This document shows positions 30,431-40,547 of a stretch of 64,000 nt of DNA, piece after piece. The stretch is from contig CAMCXL010000003.1 of NCBI GenBank assembly GCA_945883505.1, forward strand, positions 1-64,000, read 5' to 3'. Below the pieces are notes generated by a model. It was not told where the DNA came from, did no database searches, and was given only the letters and a program-made list of their open reading frames with translations. The position numbers and the translations under genes were made by a program. This DNA comes from Rhodoluna limnophila (GTDB lineage: Bacteria; Actinomycetota; Actinomycetes; Actinomycetales; Microbacteriaceae). Numbering within the stretch: the first letter of the stretch is position 1; every line of letters starts with the position of its first letter.

Positions 30431-31812
30431 CTAGGTGTTTGACCGCTTCTGGTGCGGTTTCTAGTTCTATTTCTAGGCGGCTGCTTGTGCTCTGATTTAC
30501 CCTCGTGCGGGACCCTTGGCTTATGAGGCTCTGATTCTTTTTTGTGGTGCTTGGGCCGCTCTGAAGTTCTTGGCTTTGAGCCTTGAGTTCTGGAATTTGA
30601 ATTCGATGGTTTGGTGTCCACTTTGGTCGAGGCTCGAATTCTTCCCTTGGTTCCAGCTGGGATGTTCAGGTCAGTGAATAGGTGCTCCGAGCTGGAGTAA
30701 GTTTCCATTGGATCTGGCTGACCAAACTGTAATTCTTTGTCTATGTGGGTCCAGCGAGTTAGGTCGTCCCAGTCCACAAAAGTCACCGCAATACCCAACC
30801 TTCCGGCACGGCCAGTTCTTCCAACTCGGTGAAGGTATGCCTTCTCGTCCTCCGGGACAGAGTAGTTGATGACGTGGGTCACGTCGTCAACGTCAATGCC
30901 TCGGGCTGCAACTTCGGTTGCCACCAGGATGTCTTTTTTACCGGTGCGGAAAGCCGTCATTGATCTTTCTCTGGCTTCCTGGGTCATGTCACCGTGCAGC
31001 GCGCTTGCATTAAAGCCGCGGTCAATAAGTTCCTCGGCGAGCTTGCCGGCTTGACGCTTGGTGCGGCAGAAGATGATGGTCTTTCCTCTTGCCTCAGCCT
31101 GCAGAATTCTTCCGACCACCTCGTCTTTATCTAGAGAGTGAGCTCGGTAAACAAACTGTTTGATGTCAGCCTTGGTGAGTCCTTCGTCAGGGTCATTGAC
31201 TCTGATGTGAACTGGCTTGTTTTGGTACTTTCTTGCCAAAGAAACGATTGCCCCTGGCATGGTCGCCGAGAACAACATGGTCTGACGGTGCTCTGGGGTG
31301 TAGGCAAAAAGTCTTTCAACATCGGGTAAGAATCCAAGATCCAGCATTTCGTCGGCTTCGTCTAGCACCATGAACTGGATGTTGCCAAGGTCGAGTTTTT
31401 TCTGCTTCGATAAATCGATTAGTCGCCCCGGGGTACCAACAATGATTTGCGCTCCGGCATCAATCTCAGCTACCTGGCCTTCGTAGGCCTTGCCGCCATA
31501 GATGGCGGCAACGGTTGTGGATCGATTACTTGAGGCAAGCTTTAGATCTTCTGCGACCTGGATGGCTAATTCTCTAGTTGGAACAACAACCAGCGCCTTG
31601 GCGCCGTGCGCCGGGTCTAGTCCAAGACTCTGGATAAGAGGCAGCCCAAACCCAAGGGTCTTTCCGGTTCCGGTTTTGGCCTGACCGATGATGTCTTGGC
31701 CAGTTAGGGCCAGCGGGATGGCTTGTTCTTGGATTGGAAATGGGGCGGTAATTCCTCTGCCCTCGAGGGCCTGGCAGATATCGCTGTCGATACCTAGATC
31801 TTTGAATGTCAA
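30427..31812 (-). CDS. DEAD-box RNA helicase with basic C-terminal tail
   Basis: AKTGTGKTLGFGLP, PTRELAIQVAEDL, VLDEADEMLDLGF, SATMP, HRVGRTGRAGR; TTG start. Confidence 0.95.
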   Translation of the reverse strand: MTFKDLGIDSDICQALEGRGITAPFPIQEQAIPLALTGQDIIGQAKTGTGKTLGFGLPLIQSLGLDPAHGAKALVVVPTRELAIQVAEDLKLASSNRSTTVAAIYGGKAYEGQVAEIDAGAQIIVGTPGRLIDLSKQKKLDLGNIQFMVLDEADEMLDLGFLPDVERLFAYTPEHRQTMLFSATMPGAIVSLARKYQNKPVHIRVNDPDEGLTKADIKQFVYRAHSLDKDEVVGRILQAEARGKTIIFCRTKRQAGKLAEELIDRGFNASALHGDMTQEARERSMTAFRTGKKDILVATEVAARGIDVDDVTHVINYSVPEDEKAYLHRVGRTGRAGRLGIAVTFVDWDDLTRWTHIDKELQFGQPDPMETYSSSEHLFTDLNIPAGTKGRIRASTKVDTKPSNSNSRTQGSKPRTSERPKHHKKESEPHKPRVPHEGKSEHKQPPRNRTRNRTRSGQTPS

Positions 31813-31876
31813 AATGCTCCTATTTATACCTTTCCTACTCTACTTGGGCATCTAATAAGGCGTATATGCTGGAAGG

Positions 31877-32650
31877 ATGTTTGAGTGGCTAAAGGCGTTT
31901 CGCAAAAAGGTTAGCAAGCTAGCCCTTCCCGACCGCCAGGAGCGAGCCGGTAGGAACCAGGGCAAGGTAAACCTCAAGCCCTACACTCCAGAACCTAAGG
32001 TTTACCTCGGCCAATTGGCCTATCTGTTGCTTTCAAACTTTGAGATCTTAACTAACGAGTTGAAGTATGCGCCCACCACCGCTTATAAGGCAGAGCTTTC
32101 CGAAGCTGCCGCCAAGACTTTTGAAAAGTATCGGACTGTCTCCAAAAAACTCTCCGGGCTCGGCTTTGATGTCACTGACTCGATGGATCCATTCGTTGAG
32201 CGAATTGATACCTTTCACTCTCGAACTAGCGGAATTGACTGGTACGAGTCGGTAATCAAGATTTACCTGGTGTCTGGTCTGCTGGATGATTTCTATCGAA
32301 GGCTAGCGGTTGGTTTACCTAGCGAGCTTCGGGAGGATGTTGAAAAGGCTTTGAATGATAAGACCTTCGAGAAATTCGCCAAGCGGGTTCTAATCGAAGG
32401 AATGGCTGGCAACGAAAGTCTCGAGTCAAGACTTGCCCTCTGGGGAAGAAGACTGATGGGGGATGTCTTGCTTGAAGTTAGGGCAGCCTTCGATAACCGA
32501 AAGCTTGCAGGATCGGATAAGGATTCCAAGTTATCCCTTGAGCAAGAGCGCAAGGTAAATCTTGAGTCTTACGCCAAGATTGAGCCACTGGTCACCGAGA
32601 TGATTGCGGCCCACTCGCTTCGAATGGATGCGGTCGGTCTTACCGCGTAG
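31877..32650 (+). CDS. Ferritin-like fold protein (MiaE-like family)
   Basis: YLGQLAYLLLSNFEILTNELKYAPTTAYKAELSE..., DSMDPFVERIDTFHSRTSGIDWYESVIKIYLVSGLLDDFYRRLA; paired with DEAD helicase. Confidence 0.75.
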   Translation: MFEWLKAFRKKVSKLALPDRQERAGRNQGKVNLKPYTPEPKVYLGQLAYLLLSNFEILTNELKYAPTTAYKAELSEAAAKTFEKYRTVSKKLSGLGFDVTDSMDPFVERIDTFHSRTSGIDWYESVIKIYLVSGLLDDFYRRLAVGLPSELREDVEKALNDKTFEKFAKRVLIEGMAGNESLESRLALWGRRLMGDVLLEVRAAFDNRKLAGSDKDSKLSLEQERKVNLESYAKIEPLVTEMIAAHSLRMDAVGLTA

Positions 32651-32924
32651 CGGCTAGGGCTTGGTTGTCTGACTGCTCGCGCTTTTTCTCCAGCGCCTTG
32701 GCACCAAAGAACATAGCAATCGGCATCGAAACCATCACGATGGTCCAGATCCAGCCATCGACATAGCTAAAGCCGAGCCAGGTAAGAACTATCCAAATTA
32801 CTGAACCGGTGGCTAGGCCAATCGCGGGCGGCACAAGCACCCCGTAGCGGTCGGAGGTTATCTTGACGTATGGTGCCACCAGTGCAAGCACTGCGGTATA
32901 GAAAACGATGAATAAAAATTCCAT
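32640..32924 (-). CDS. Small integral membrane protein, unknown function
   Basis: 94 aa, three hydrophobic segments; abuts DUF3107. Confidence 0.7.
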   Translation of the reverse strand: MEFLFIVFYTAVLALVAPYVKITSDRYGVLVPPAIGLATGSVIWIVLTWLGFSYVDGWIWTIVMVSMPIAMFFGAKALEKKREQSDNQALAATR

Positions 32925-33154
32925 TAGGAGATAAACCCAACCCTTCTAGCTTCCTCGGCACCAATTTCTAGGTAGGAAATTCCCTCGGTTGGCACAAGGA
33001 ACACATTGCCCTTAGAGTCGGTCAGGCTAATCAACTTGGCTCCCGATTCGATACTCGAGGAAACTTTCGCCTCCAGCTGCTCTGCGGTGTCCGCGGTGTC
33101 GAAGCTAAGCTCACGAGCCGAGTGTTTGATTCCAATTCTGATGTCCATGACCAA
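32924..33154 (-). CDS. DUF3107 family protein
   Basis: MDIRIGIKHSARELSFDTADTAEQLEAKVSSSIESGAKLISLTDSKGNVFLVPTEGISYLEIGAEEARRVGF. Confidence 0.85.
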   Translation of the reverse strand: MVMDIRIGIKHSARELSFDTADTAEQLEAKVSSSIESGAKLISLTDSKGNVFLVPTEGISYLEIGAEEARRVGFIS

Positions 33155-33230
33155 CCTTTCTGGTACTAGATTACGGCCTTTCTGGCAGGGCCAAAAACCA
33201 GCTGTCAGTGGCTTTTAGTATCTTTGGAAA

Positions 33231-36200
33231 ATGACCGATCCGAAATTTATCCGTAATCAGGGAATCGAATCAGTCAAAGACTTTGAGCTTTCGCCTACCC
33301 AATTGCAGGCAACGCAGTTGCCTGCCAATGCGGTTGCAACCGTTATTGGCTCTCCTGGGTCAGGTAAAACAAGCTGCCTGATGGCCAGGTTCCTGAAACT
33401 GGTAGCTGATGGAATCTCCTCCCAAGAGATTGTTGTTATTGCTGCCACCAGGGAAAGCGCCAACAGCTTGCGCGATCAGCTCGCTCTCGAGTATCAGGGT
33501 GCAACAAACGGGCCCCTGGCAAAGACCCTAACTAGCTTGGCGTTTTCAATTTTGGCAAGCGATGCTAAACAATTAGGTGAGTTAGCTCCAGTTCTAGTAA
33601 GCGGTAGCGAGCAAGACCAGCTTCTAAAGCAAGTTTTGGAACAACAAGATTCAACTCTGTGGCCCAAGCAGCTAGATGCTCAGGTTCGTGCCCTTACTGG
33701 TTTTAGAACCGAGCTTCGAGATTTGATTACTGTTTGCCTCGAGCACGGTATCAACCCTGCCGGACTCAAAGAATATGGCAAGAGCCAAAACTTACCCCAG
33801 TGGATTGCGGCGGCAGATTCTTTTGAGCAGTACCTTGTAAAGCTCAAGGCAGCAGATCGCGCCAGATACGACTCAGCGTCTTTACTTCGCGAAGCCGCTT
33901 CGGTACTTGCCGAACTAGATTCATTTCCTGCTCCGTTGGGTGAAATAAAAGCGATATTGGTTGATGATGCCCAGGAGCTAACCCCGGCAGCAGCGGAACT
34001 TCTTTTTCAGCTCAGTAGATTCGGCGCTGGCGTTAGCTTATTTGGAGATCCAGATAGTGCAACTCTTGGCTTTCGCGTTGCCAATCCAAGGGCCATGAGT
34101 GAGCTGGCTGACAAAATTGCAGCTGGGATTTCATCATCAGTTGAGCAAGTTTTTCTAGAGCCAACCCACGCGATTCGGCGACCTGAGATTTCCTCCGCGC
34201 TTTCTAAAATCAGTGCACAGATTGAAGTTGCTAGGGCCGGTAGGCAACGAAAAGGCCTAAATCCACCGGCTGGAGTTATGGCAACCGGTGAGGCGCTAGA
34301 GGTCAAGGTTTTTCGCTCCGAGAGCGAAGAGCTAAGTTTTGTGGCTGGAATCCTTCGAAAAAGACACCTGTTTGATGGAGTTGCCTGGTCCAAGATGGCG
34401 GTGGTGGCAAGAAGTCGCCAGTCCTTAGAACAGCTTGCGCTATCGCTAAGTGGCGAGTCGGTTCCGATACAAATCATGGGATCGGCTTCATCTTTGAATA
34501 ATGAGCACGCCTCCGGTGAGCTTCTTGGCTTGGCAAGAATTTGTCTAAGCGGTGAGCCGGTAACTGCCGAAATAGCTAGTTGGATCCTCAGCTCTGAGCT
34601 TTCTGGATTAGACCAACTTGGAATCTTGCGACTTCGTCGCTCGCTTCGAAAGGTAAGCGAAGATAGTGAAATCTCCTCCGATCAGCTGCTCGAGGATGCT
34701 TTTGCCAATCCAAATATGCTTTCACTGATTCGCTCGAGCGAAGCAAGAGCAGCCGAGAAAATGGTTCGGCTGATGGCTGCAACTCGTGAACTTGCAGCGG
34801 TTGCTGGAGCCACAGCCGAAGCCGTACTTTGGAATTTGGTGGCTGAAACCAAGATTCTGGAAAGATCCGTTGAGCTTTCCAGGGGAGTGTCTGAAGTTTC
34901 GCTCCAGGCCGGCCGCAATTTGGACTCATTACTTAGATTATTTGCAGCTGCGGTTCGTTATGCCGAGCGCAATCCAGCTTCCAAGCCATTGGATTTCATT
35001 CAAGATCAGCTCGATCGGGAAATTCCAGAGGACTCACTTGCGCTAAATAATAGATCTCAAGAACAGGTGCTGCTCTTGACTCCCTCAGCTCTAATCGGTA
35101 GGCGCTTTGATACCGTGGTGCTTCCTGGTTTGTCCGAGGGAGTTTGGCCAAACCTAAAACCAAGATCTTCGTTGCTTGGAGCTAACGCTTTGGATGCTTT
35201 AGTTGCCGGTGAGGTGCAACTAGCTTCAGAGCTGAAAAGATCCGAGCTAACCGGTGAGCTTCGCATGCTTAATAAGGCAGTCGGAGCTGCCTCAGAGCGT
35301 TTGATCATGACCGCAACCGATCACCAGGAGCAGCAACTTTCGCAATTTTTACCACTTATCCATGGCAGCTACCCAGAAACCGAAAGTGTTATTTACAAAA
35401 CCCACACACTTCGATCCATGGTTGGAAACCTCAGAAGATCCCTTGCCGTGGGACAAGGAACCAACACCAGCGAGCAAGCCCTCGGTCTGGCTCGCCTTGC
35501 GGCAGCCGGGGTTCCAGGTGCAAGTCCAAAGAACTGGTATGGACTGCTACCAATCTCGACCGAAGAGCCACTTACAGATTTAGCCAACCAGACACTGCAG
35601 CTTCGGCCCTCCCAACTGGATAATTTCTTGAAGTGTCCGCTGCACTGGTTTATTGAAACCCACGGCGGATCTTCCGGTTCGTTTTCGGCATCGCTTGGTT
35701 CGCTAATTCACGAAGTGCTGGAGGTGACTGAAAGCTCGGAATTGGAAGAGCTTGAAAAACTCAAGCTCTCGCGTTGGAATTCCCTTGAATTTGAGGCGGA
35801 CTGGTTAGAGGAATTGGGTAAGCGCCAAGCCGCCCGCATGCTCACAAACCTAGCTAGCTACCTAAAGCAATTTGAAGACGCCGTAGGCAAAGTATTAGCC
35901 AGGGAGCAAAACTTTAGCTTCGAACTTGGAAACATCCAGGTTCGAGGCCAGGTGGATCGAATCGAGCAACTTGCCGATGGCAATGTTGTGATTGTTGATC
36001 TAAAAACCGGAAAGCTTGCCGCCACCGCCGAAGACACCAAAACCAATCCCCAGCTAGCTCTTTACCAAATGGCGGTACTCGAGGGCGGCTTTGAAAATCT
36101 TACCGGCCTAAAGCCGGAAGCCTTAGCGGGAGCAAAGCTACTAATTGTTGGCGGGGAAAAATACGCCGAGCGGAACCAACCGGTGATGGGAGAGTCCGAA

Positions 36201-36350
36201 TCAGCCAGATTCAAGAAGCTACTTTTGGATTCCTCGGAGGGGATGTCAAAGCCGGTCTTTGTTGCCCAGCTTTCCAATCACTGTGAGCAAGAGCGAGAAT
36301 ATGGTTCCTGCTCGCTGCACCTAACTAGGGCGGTGAGCTATGTCGGGTAG
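33231..36350 (+). CDS. adnA: ATP-dependent helicase/nuclease subunit AdnA-like (UvrD motor + RecB-like nuclease)
   Basis: VIGSPGSGKTSCLM Walker A; C-terminal GQVDRIE...VIVDLKTGK...QLALYQ nuclease motifs. Confidence 0.88.
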   Translation: MTDPKFIRNQGIESVKDFELSPTQLQATQLPANAVATVIGSPGSGKTSCLMARFLKLVADGISSQEIVVIAATRESANSLRDQLALEYQGATNGPLAKTLTSLAFSILASDAKQLGELAPVLVSGSEQDQLLKQVLEQQDSTLWPKQLDAQVRALTGFRTELRDLITVCLEHGINPAGLKEYGKSQNLPQWIAAADSFEQYLVKLKAADRARYDSASLLREAASVLAELDSFPAPLGEIKAILVDDAQELTPAAAELLFQLSRFGAGVSLFGDPDSATLGFRVANPRAMSELADKIAAGISSSVEQVFLEPTHAIRRPEISSALSKISAQIEVARAGRQRKGLNPPAGVMATGEALEVKVFRSESEELSFVAGILRKRHLFDGVAWSKMAVVARSRQSLEQLALSLSGESVPIQIMGSASSLNNEHASGELLGLARICLSGEPVTAEIASWILSSELSGLDQLGILRLRRSLRKVSEDSEISSDQLLEDAFANPNMLSLIRSSEARAAEKMVRLMAATRELAAVAGATAEAVLWNLVAETKILERSVELSRGVSEVSLQAGRNLDSLLRLFAAAVRYAERNPASKPLDFIQDQLDREIPEDSLALNNRSQEQVLLLTPSALIGRRFDTVVLPGLSEGVWPNLKPRSSLLGANALDALVAGEVQLASELKRSELTGELRMLNKAVGAASERLIMTATDHQEQQLSQFLPLIHGSYPETESVIYKTHTLRSMVGNLRRSLAVGQGTNTSEQALGLARLAAAGVPGASPKNWYGLLPISTEEPLTDLANQTLQLRPSQLDNFLKCPLHWFIETHGGSSGSFSASLGSLIHEVLEVTESSELEELEKLKLSRWNSLEFEADWLEELGKRQAARMLTNLASYLKQFEDAVGKVLAREQNFSFELGNIQVRGQVDRIEQLADGNVVIVDLKTGKLAATAEDTKTNPQLALYQMAVLEGGFENLTGLKPEALAGAKLLIVGGEKYAERNQPVMGESESARFKKLLLDSSEGMSKPVFVAQLSNHCEQEREYGSCSLHLTRAVSYVG

Positions 36351-39300
36351 TGAACCAAAGGCCAAGTATTCAGCTGTTGAAATATTTAGAGTCATCAAGG
36401 ATTTTGAACTAGCTGAGGAAAAGATTCAGGCAATTCAAAATGCTCCACTGGATTCGCCATCGCTTGTGGTGGCCGGGGCCGGTAGCGGTAAAACTGAGCT
36501 GTTGGCGGTTCGGGTGCTTTGGCTAGTGGCAAATGGCTTTGCAAGGCCCGAGCAAATTCTTGGTTTAACTTTCACCAAGAAAGCTGCCACCGAGTTATCC
36601 AAGCGAATCTTTGAAGCGCTAATCAAACTTCGGGAAAGCGCTTTCTGGCCAGAGGATCTTGAGTTTGAGTTTGTTTCGCCAACAATCTCGACCTATAACG
36701 CATTTTCCAATCAGATCTTTCGAGAAAACTCGCTAGCTCTTGGCTACGAAAGCGAATCAACCCTGCTGAGCGAAGCCTCTGCCTTTCAGTTGGCTAGAGA
36801 AGTTTGCGTTAGGTACGGCTCTAGTGTTTCCGGAAGTCTGAGCGACCTAGAGCTAAACCTTGAGAACCTGGTCCAAAAAGTTCTCGAACTTTCGCAGGCC
36901 ATGAGCGATAACGGGAGCTCCGCCGAGGCAGTTCGCGAACTGATTGAGCAAACCGCTTACCGCATTGGTTCACTGCCTAAAAAAGCTGGCCAAGAAGTTG
37001 ATTCACGCTTTGGATATATAGAAGACCTGGTTGAGGCACTAAAGCCCACACCGCTGATTGCCGAGTTAGCAGAGCGGTTCCAGCAGGAGAAAAAGAAGCG
37101 CTCCTTGGTGGACTACTCAGATCAGGTTGCACTTGCATATAAAGCAGTGACTGAAATTGATCAGGCTGCCATGGATGTTCGGCAAAGCTATGGCCAGGTG
37201 CTACTTGATGAATATCAAGACACCTCGGTACTACAAACCAATCTACTGTCAACACTTTTTTCTAAGACTTCGGTTTTTGCAGTTGGAGATCCAAATCAGT
37301 CAATCTACGGTTGGCGTGGGGCAAGTTCTTCAAACCTTGACCAGTTCAGCTTGGACTTTGGAAGCGTGAAGCTTTTTTCTTTGCAGACTAGCTGGCGAAA
37401 CCCGGTCAAGATTTTAGGAATGGCTAACCGCATTTCCGAACCTCTCCTAACCCCCGCTAGCTACGAGATTAAGCGAAATGAATTCGAGCGGGTCCTTCCG
37501 GTAAAACTAATGCCTAAGCAAGAGGCAGTTTCTGGGGTCACGGATTTTGCGTTTGAGCAAGACATTGAAAAAGAGGCTGAGAAAGTTGCCAGCTGGCTAA
37601 AGCCAGCTGCAGCTTCGGGAAAAAGTTGCGCGGTACTAATGCGCAAGAGATCTTCGATGGCGCTATTTGTTGAAAAGCTGCAGCAGCAGGGGATTGAAGT
37701 CGAGGTTGTCGGACTCGGTGGATTACTGGAACTTCCAGAAATTGTTGATCTAGTTTCAGCACTGAAAGTAGTTCAGCGATCAGATGCTGGAAGTGAACTG
37801 ATCAGACTCCTCACCGGAGCGAGGTGGCGGATAGGAGTCAAGGACATTGATCGCCTATTCGTTATTGCCAGGAAGCTGTCGGGCCCCAGGCAAGAAGGTG
37901 TCTTCCGGGAAGAGCTGACCATAGTCGAGGCACTAGATCTTGTACTGAACGAAAAACTTGAGCTTCTCAAGGAGTTTTCGGAAGTCTCACTTGCAAGGCT
38001 GCAAGAAGCAGCCCGGCTGTTTCAGAATCTGCGCTCGGCAACGGCCTTGCCGTTGACGGATTTTGTAAGGGTTTGTGCTGAAGAGCTGTGGTTGGACATC
38101 GAACTTCGGGCTAACCCAAAGCTTCAAAACCCGATGGCGCAGCTGCAGTCGTTTTATGAAATAGTTGCCAGTTTTGGGATTGGTTCCGCTTCGGCACTGT
38201 TGGGTCAGTTTTTGAACTGGCTGGATTACGCGGCCAAAAAGGAACGCTTTGAGATTCCCAAGGGCAGCCCCGGAGCCGGTGTTGTTCAGGTTCTTACCGT
38301 CCACGCTGCTAAAGGATTGGAATGGGACTACGTTGCAATTCCAAATCTGGTCGAAGACGATTTTCCCTCTAAACCAAGATCAGTTTCTGGTTGGCTTTCG
38401 GGAGCGGAATTACCTTATCCGCTTCGCGGTGATGCTCAATCGCTCCCAGTATTCAGTCTCGATGCAGCCAAGACTCAAGCCGATGCCAAGGCGGCGGTTG
38501 AAAACTTCAAGGCAGAAAATAAGGAGCATCAGCTTCGGGAAGAGTTCAGACTTATCTATGTTGCGATTACCCGTTCGAGACAGGCTTTATTACTTTCTGG
38601 TTCCTATTGGAAACCGGCTAACTCAGGTCACAGAAAACCTTCCAGATTCATGATCGAGCTCGCCTCCGGTGTCTTTGAATTTCCGGAATTGGAATCAGCT
38701 GAGAATCCGCTGGATTTAGCTCCACGCATTCAGTCTTGGCCACTTGAACCCATCGGTGACGCTCACAGAGTTGCACTAACTGCGGCTGCTGCGGATGTGG
38801 AGCAAGCTACTGGAAAGCTATCTAGTATCTCGGCATCTGATCTATCGGGATCTACGCTCCACGAAGAAATTGATCTACTGCTTCGCGAACAAGATGATCG
38901 AATAAGGGCACTTTCGGAAGTTTCTCTACCGGTTCGAATCCCAGCTTCAAAGTTCAAGGAATTTATCTCTGATATTTCGGCCCAAGCAGCTAGCTACCTA
39001 AGGCCGGTTCCAGCCAAGCCCTATCGGCAAACCAAAACCGGAACCGCGTTTCATTCCTGGATTGAGGACTTTCTGATCTCCGAGGTTGATAACCAGAGTG
39101 AGGAAATTGCGGATCTGGCTGAAATCTTTAGAAACTCCAAGTTCCGGGAGCTAACTGCTTGTGATGTGGAAATTGAAATCAACCTGACCCGAGGGCTAAA
39201 CACTTTTGTTTGTAAGTTGGATGCCGTTTTCCAAGTTGGCGACCGGTTCAAAATCGTGGACTGGAAAACTGGCAAAGCGCCAGTTGGCGAAGCGGATCAG

Positions 39301-39477
39301 GAAAGCATGGCCTTGCAGCTGGCCCTTTATCGATTTGCTTACTCGGAGCTTCGCTCGATCCCGATTGAGAACATTGACGTTAGCTTCTATTTTGTAAGCG
39401 ATGATATGGAACTTATCCCCGAAGACCTACCAAATCCGGATCAGCTTATGAGAATGTGGGAAGAGCTCTTTAGTTAG
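36340..39477 (+). CDS. adnB: ATP-dependent helicase/nuclease subunit AdnB-like
   Basis: VAGAGSGKTELL, VLLDEYQDTSVLQ, VGDPNQSIYGWRGA; C-terminal GTAFHSWIE...IVDWKTGK...QLALYR. Confidence 0.9.
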   Translation: MSGSEPKAKYSAVEIFRVIKDFELAEEKIQAIQNAPLDSPSLVVAGAGSGKTELLAVRVLWLVANGFARPEQILGLTFTKKAATELSKRIFEALIKLRESAFWPEDLEFEFVSPTISTYNAFSNQIFRENSLALGYESESTLLSEASAFQLAREVCVRYGSSVSGSLSDLELNLENLVQKVLELSQAMSDNGSSAEAVRELIEQTAYRIGSLPKKAGQEVDSRFGYIEDLVEALKPTPLIAELAERFQQEKKKRSLVDYSDQVALAYKAVTEIDQAAMDVRQSYGQVLLDEYQDTSVLQTNLLSTLFSKTSVFAVGDPNQSIYGWRGASSSNLDQFSLDFGSVKLFSLQTSWRNPVKILGMANRISEPLLTPASYEIKRNEFERVLPVKLMPKQEAVSGVTDFAFEQDIEKEAEKVASWLKPAAASGKSCAVLMRKRSSMALFVEKLQQQGIEVEVVGLGGLLELPEIVDLVSALKVVQRSDAGSELIRLLTGARWRIGVKDIDRLFVIARKLSGPRQEGVFREELTIVEALDLVLNEKLELLKEFSEVSLARLQEAARLFQNLRSATALPLTDFVRVCAEELWLDIELRANPKLQNPMAQLQSFYEIVASFGIGSASALLGQFLNWLDYAAKKERFEIPKGSPGAGVVQVLTVHAAKGLEWDYVAIPNLVEDDFPSKPRSVSGWLSGAELPYPLRGDAQSLPVFSLDAAKTQADAKAAVENFKAENKEHQLREEFRLIYVAITRSRQALLLSGSYWKPANSGHRKPSRFMIELASGVFEFPELESAENPLDLAPRIQSWPLEPIGDAHRVALTAAAADVEQATGKLSSISASDLSGSTLHEEIDLLLREQDDRIRALSEVSLPVRIPASKFKEFISDISAQAASYLRPVPAKPYRQTKTGTAFHSWIEDFLISEVDNQSEEIADLAEIFRNSKFRELTACDVEIEINLTRGLNTFVCKLDAVFQVGDRFKIVDWKTGKAPVGEADQESMALQLALYRFAYSELRSIPIENIDVSFYFVSDDMELIPEDLPNPDQLMRMWEELFS

Positions 39478-40490
39478 AAAAGCTCTTCGTTTTTGGTCTC
39501 TGGCGCACGAGGCGATGACGCAAGATTTTCTTGGGCAATTGAGGCGGCCAGAGGAGCAGGGTGCAAGCGCTCGGCTTTTCCTGATTCGACTTCTTCGGTA
39601 AGTACCAGCAGCATTCCAACCGCATCTTCGATGATTTCCTGGTTGCCGGTTGAGTATCCGTGAAGCAGCCACCTGGTTAGCTCTAGTTCGCTATAAAGCA
39701 GCGCACGTGGCCAGATGTTGCTGTCAGACCCAGGTCTTGCTTCGTAGTAGCGAGCCATCAAGTTTCTAGAAAGCTCAGGAACTGCGCCACCAAGGATCCA
39801 AGAAAGATCTTCGGCTGGGTCTGCGATTCTTAGTCCAGACCAGTGCAGCACTCCGGAAACTTGTCCATCTAGTTCTAGCATGCTGTGTCCATTCAGGCTG
39901 CCGTGAATGACGGTGGGCTGATACCTAAACAAGCTGACATCTTCAAGAGCTGATTCCCAGCGCTGCAACAAAACTGGAGGGACTTTTCCGGTCTGCGCTG
40001 CCCGGTCTAGTTCGGAAACTCGGTACTTCAAGTTTGAAGCGGGATCTAATTCTGGAAATCCGGCGCTTTGGACTAGCTCCACTGGAAGTTTGTGAATAGT
40101 TGCAATCGCGGTTGCAATACTCAAGGTCAGGTCGGAAATTGCTTCCACTTGCGCTATCTCGATTGAGTTTCCATAGACGAAGTTGAAAACCATTGCACGC
40201 TGACCGTCGGAGTCTTGAGTGTCGCCGATTAGTTGGCTCACCTCGAAGGGCAGGTTCAGTCGAATAACGGGGGTAAAGGTCTTGATGGCACGAATCTCGG
40301 CTTCGAGCTCTGTTCCGGCACTTGCACTGTTTGCCATGCGAACCACAAAGTGCTCACCGCTCTTGGCTGTTAGAAGAGCTGCGTCAAAGGCACCGGAAGT
40401 TCCGCCATCTAGGTGCTTGACCTGGGCGAAGTCGAACTGGGGAACGGCGTCTTTCGCTAGGGCCGCTAAAATCAAGGGAGATCTAGCCAT
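39474..40490 (-). CDS. Aminoglycoside/macrolide phosphotransferase-like kinase
   Basis: HFVVRMANSASAGTELEAEI, VIHGSLNGHSMLELDGQVSGVLHWSGLRIADPAEDLSW (APH-fold catalytic region). Confidence 0.8.
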   Translation of the reverse strand: MARSPLILAALAKDAVPQFDFAQVKHLDGGTSGAFDAALLTAKSGEHFVVRMANSASAGTELEAEIRAIKTFTPVIRLNLPFEVSQLIGDTQDSDGQRAMVFNFVYGNSIEIAQVEAISDLTLSIATAIATIHKLPVELVQSAGFPELDPASNLKYRVSELDRAAQTGKVPPVLLQRWESALEDVSLFRYQPTVIHGSLNGHSMLELDGQVSGVLHWSGLRIADPAEDLSWILGGAVPELSRNLMARYYEARPGSDSNIWPRALLYSELELTRWLLHGYSTGNQEIIEDAVGMLLVLTEEVESGKAERLHPAPLAASIAQENLASSPRAPETKNEELF

Positions 40491-40547
40491 AAATTTAGGT
40501 TAGACAACATTGCCCGATCTATTCAGTTTCGCCACGCGAGGGATAAA

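Noticed and set aside
34007-34477. 156-aa minus-strand ORF
   Set aside because: Antisense to adnA; no supporting motif
39474-40490. Possible antibiotic-resistance phosphotransferase
   Set aside because: APH fold is clear, but it sits in a conserved housekeeping neighbourhood and nothing shows it acts on antibiotics
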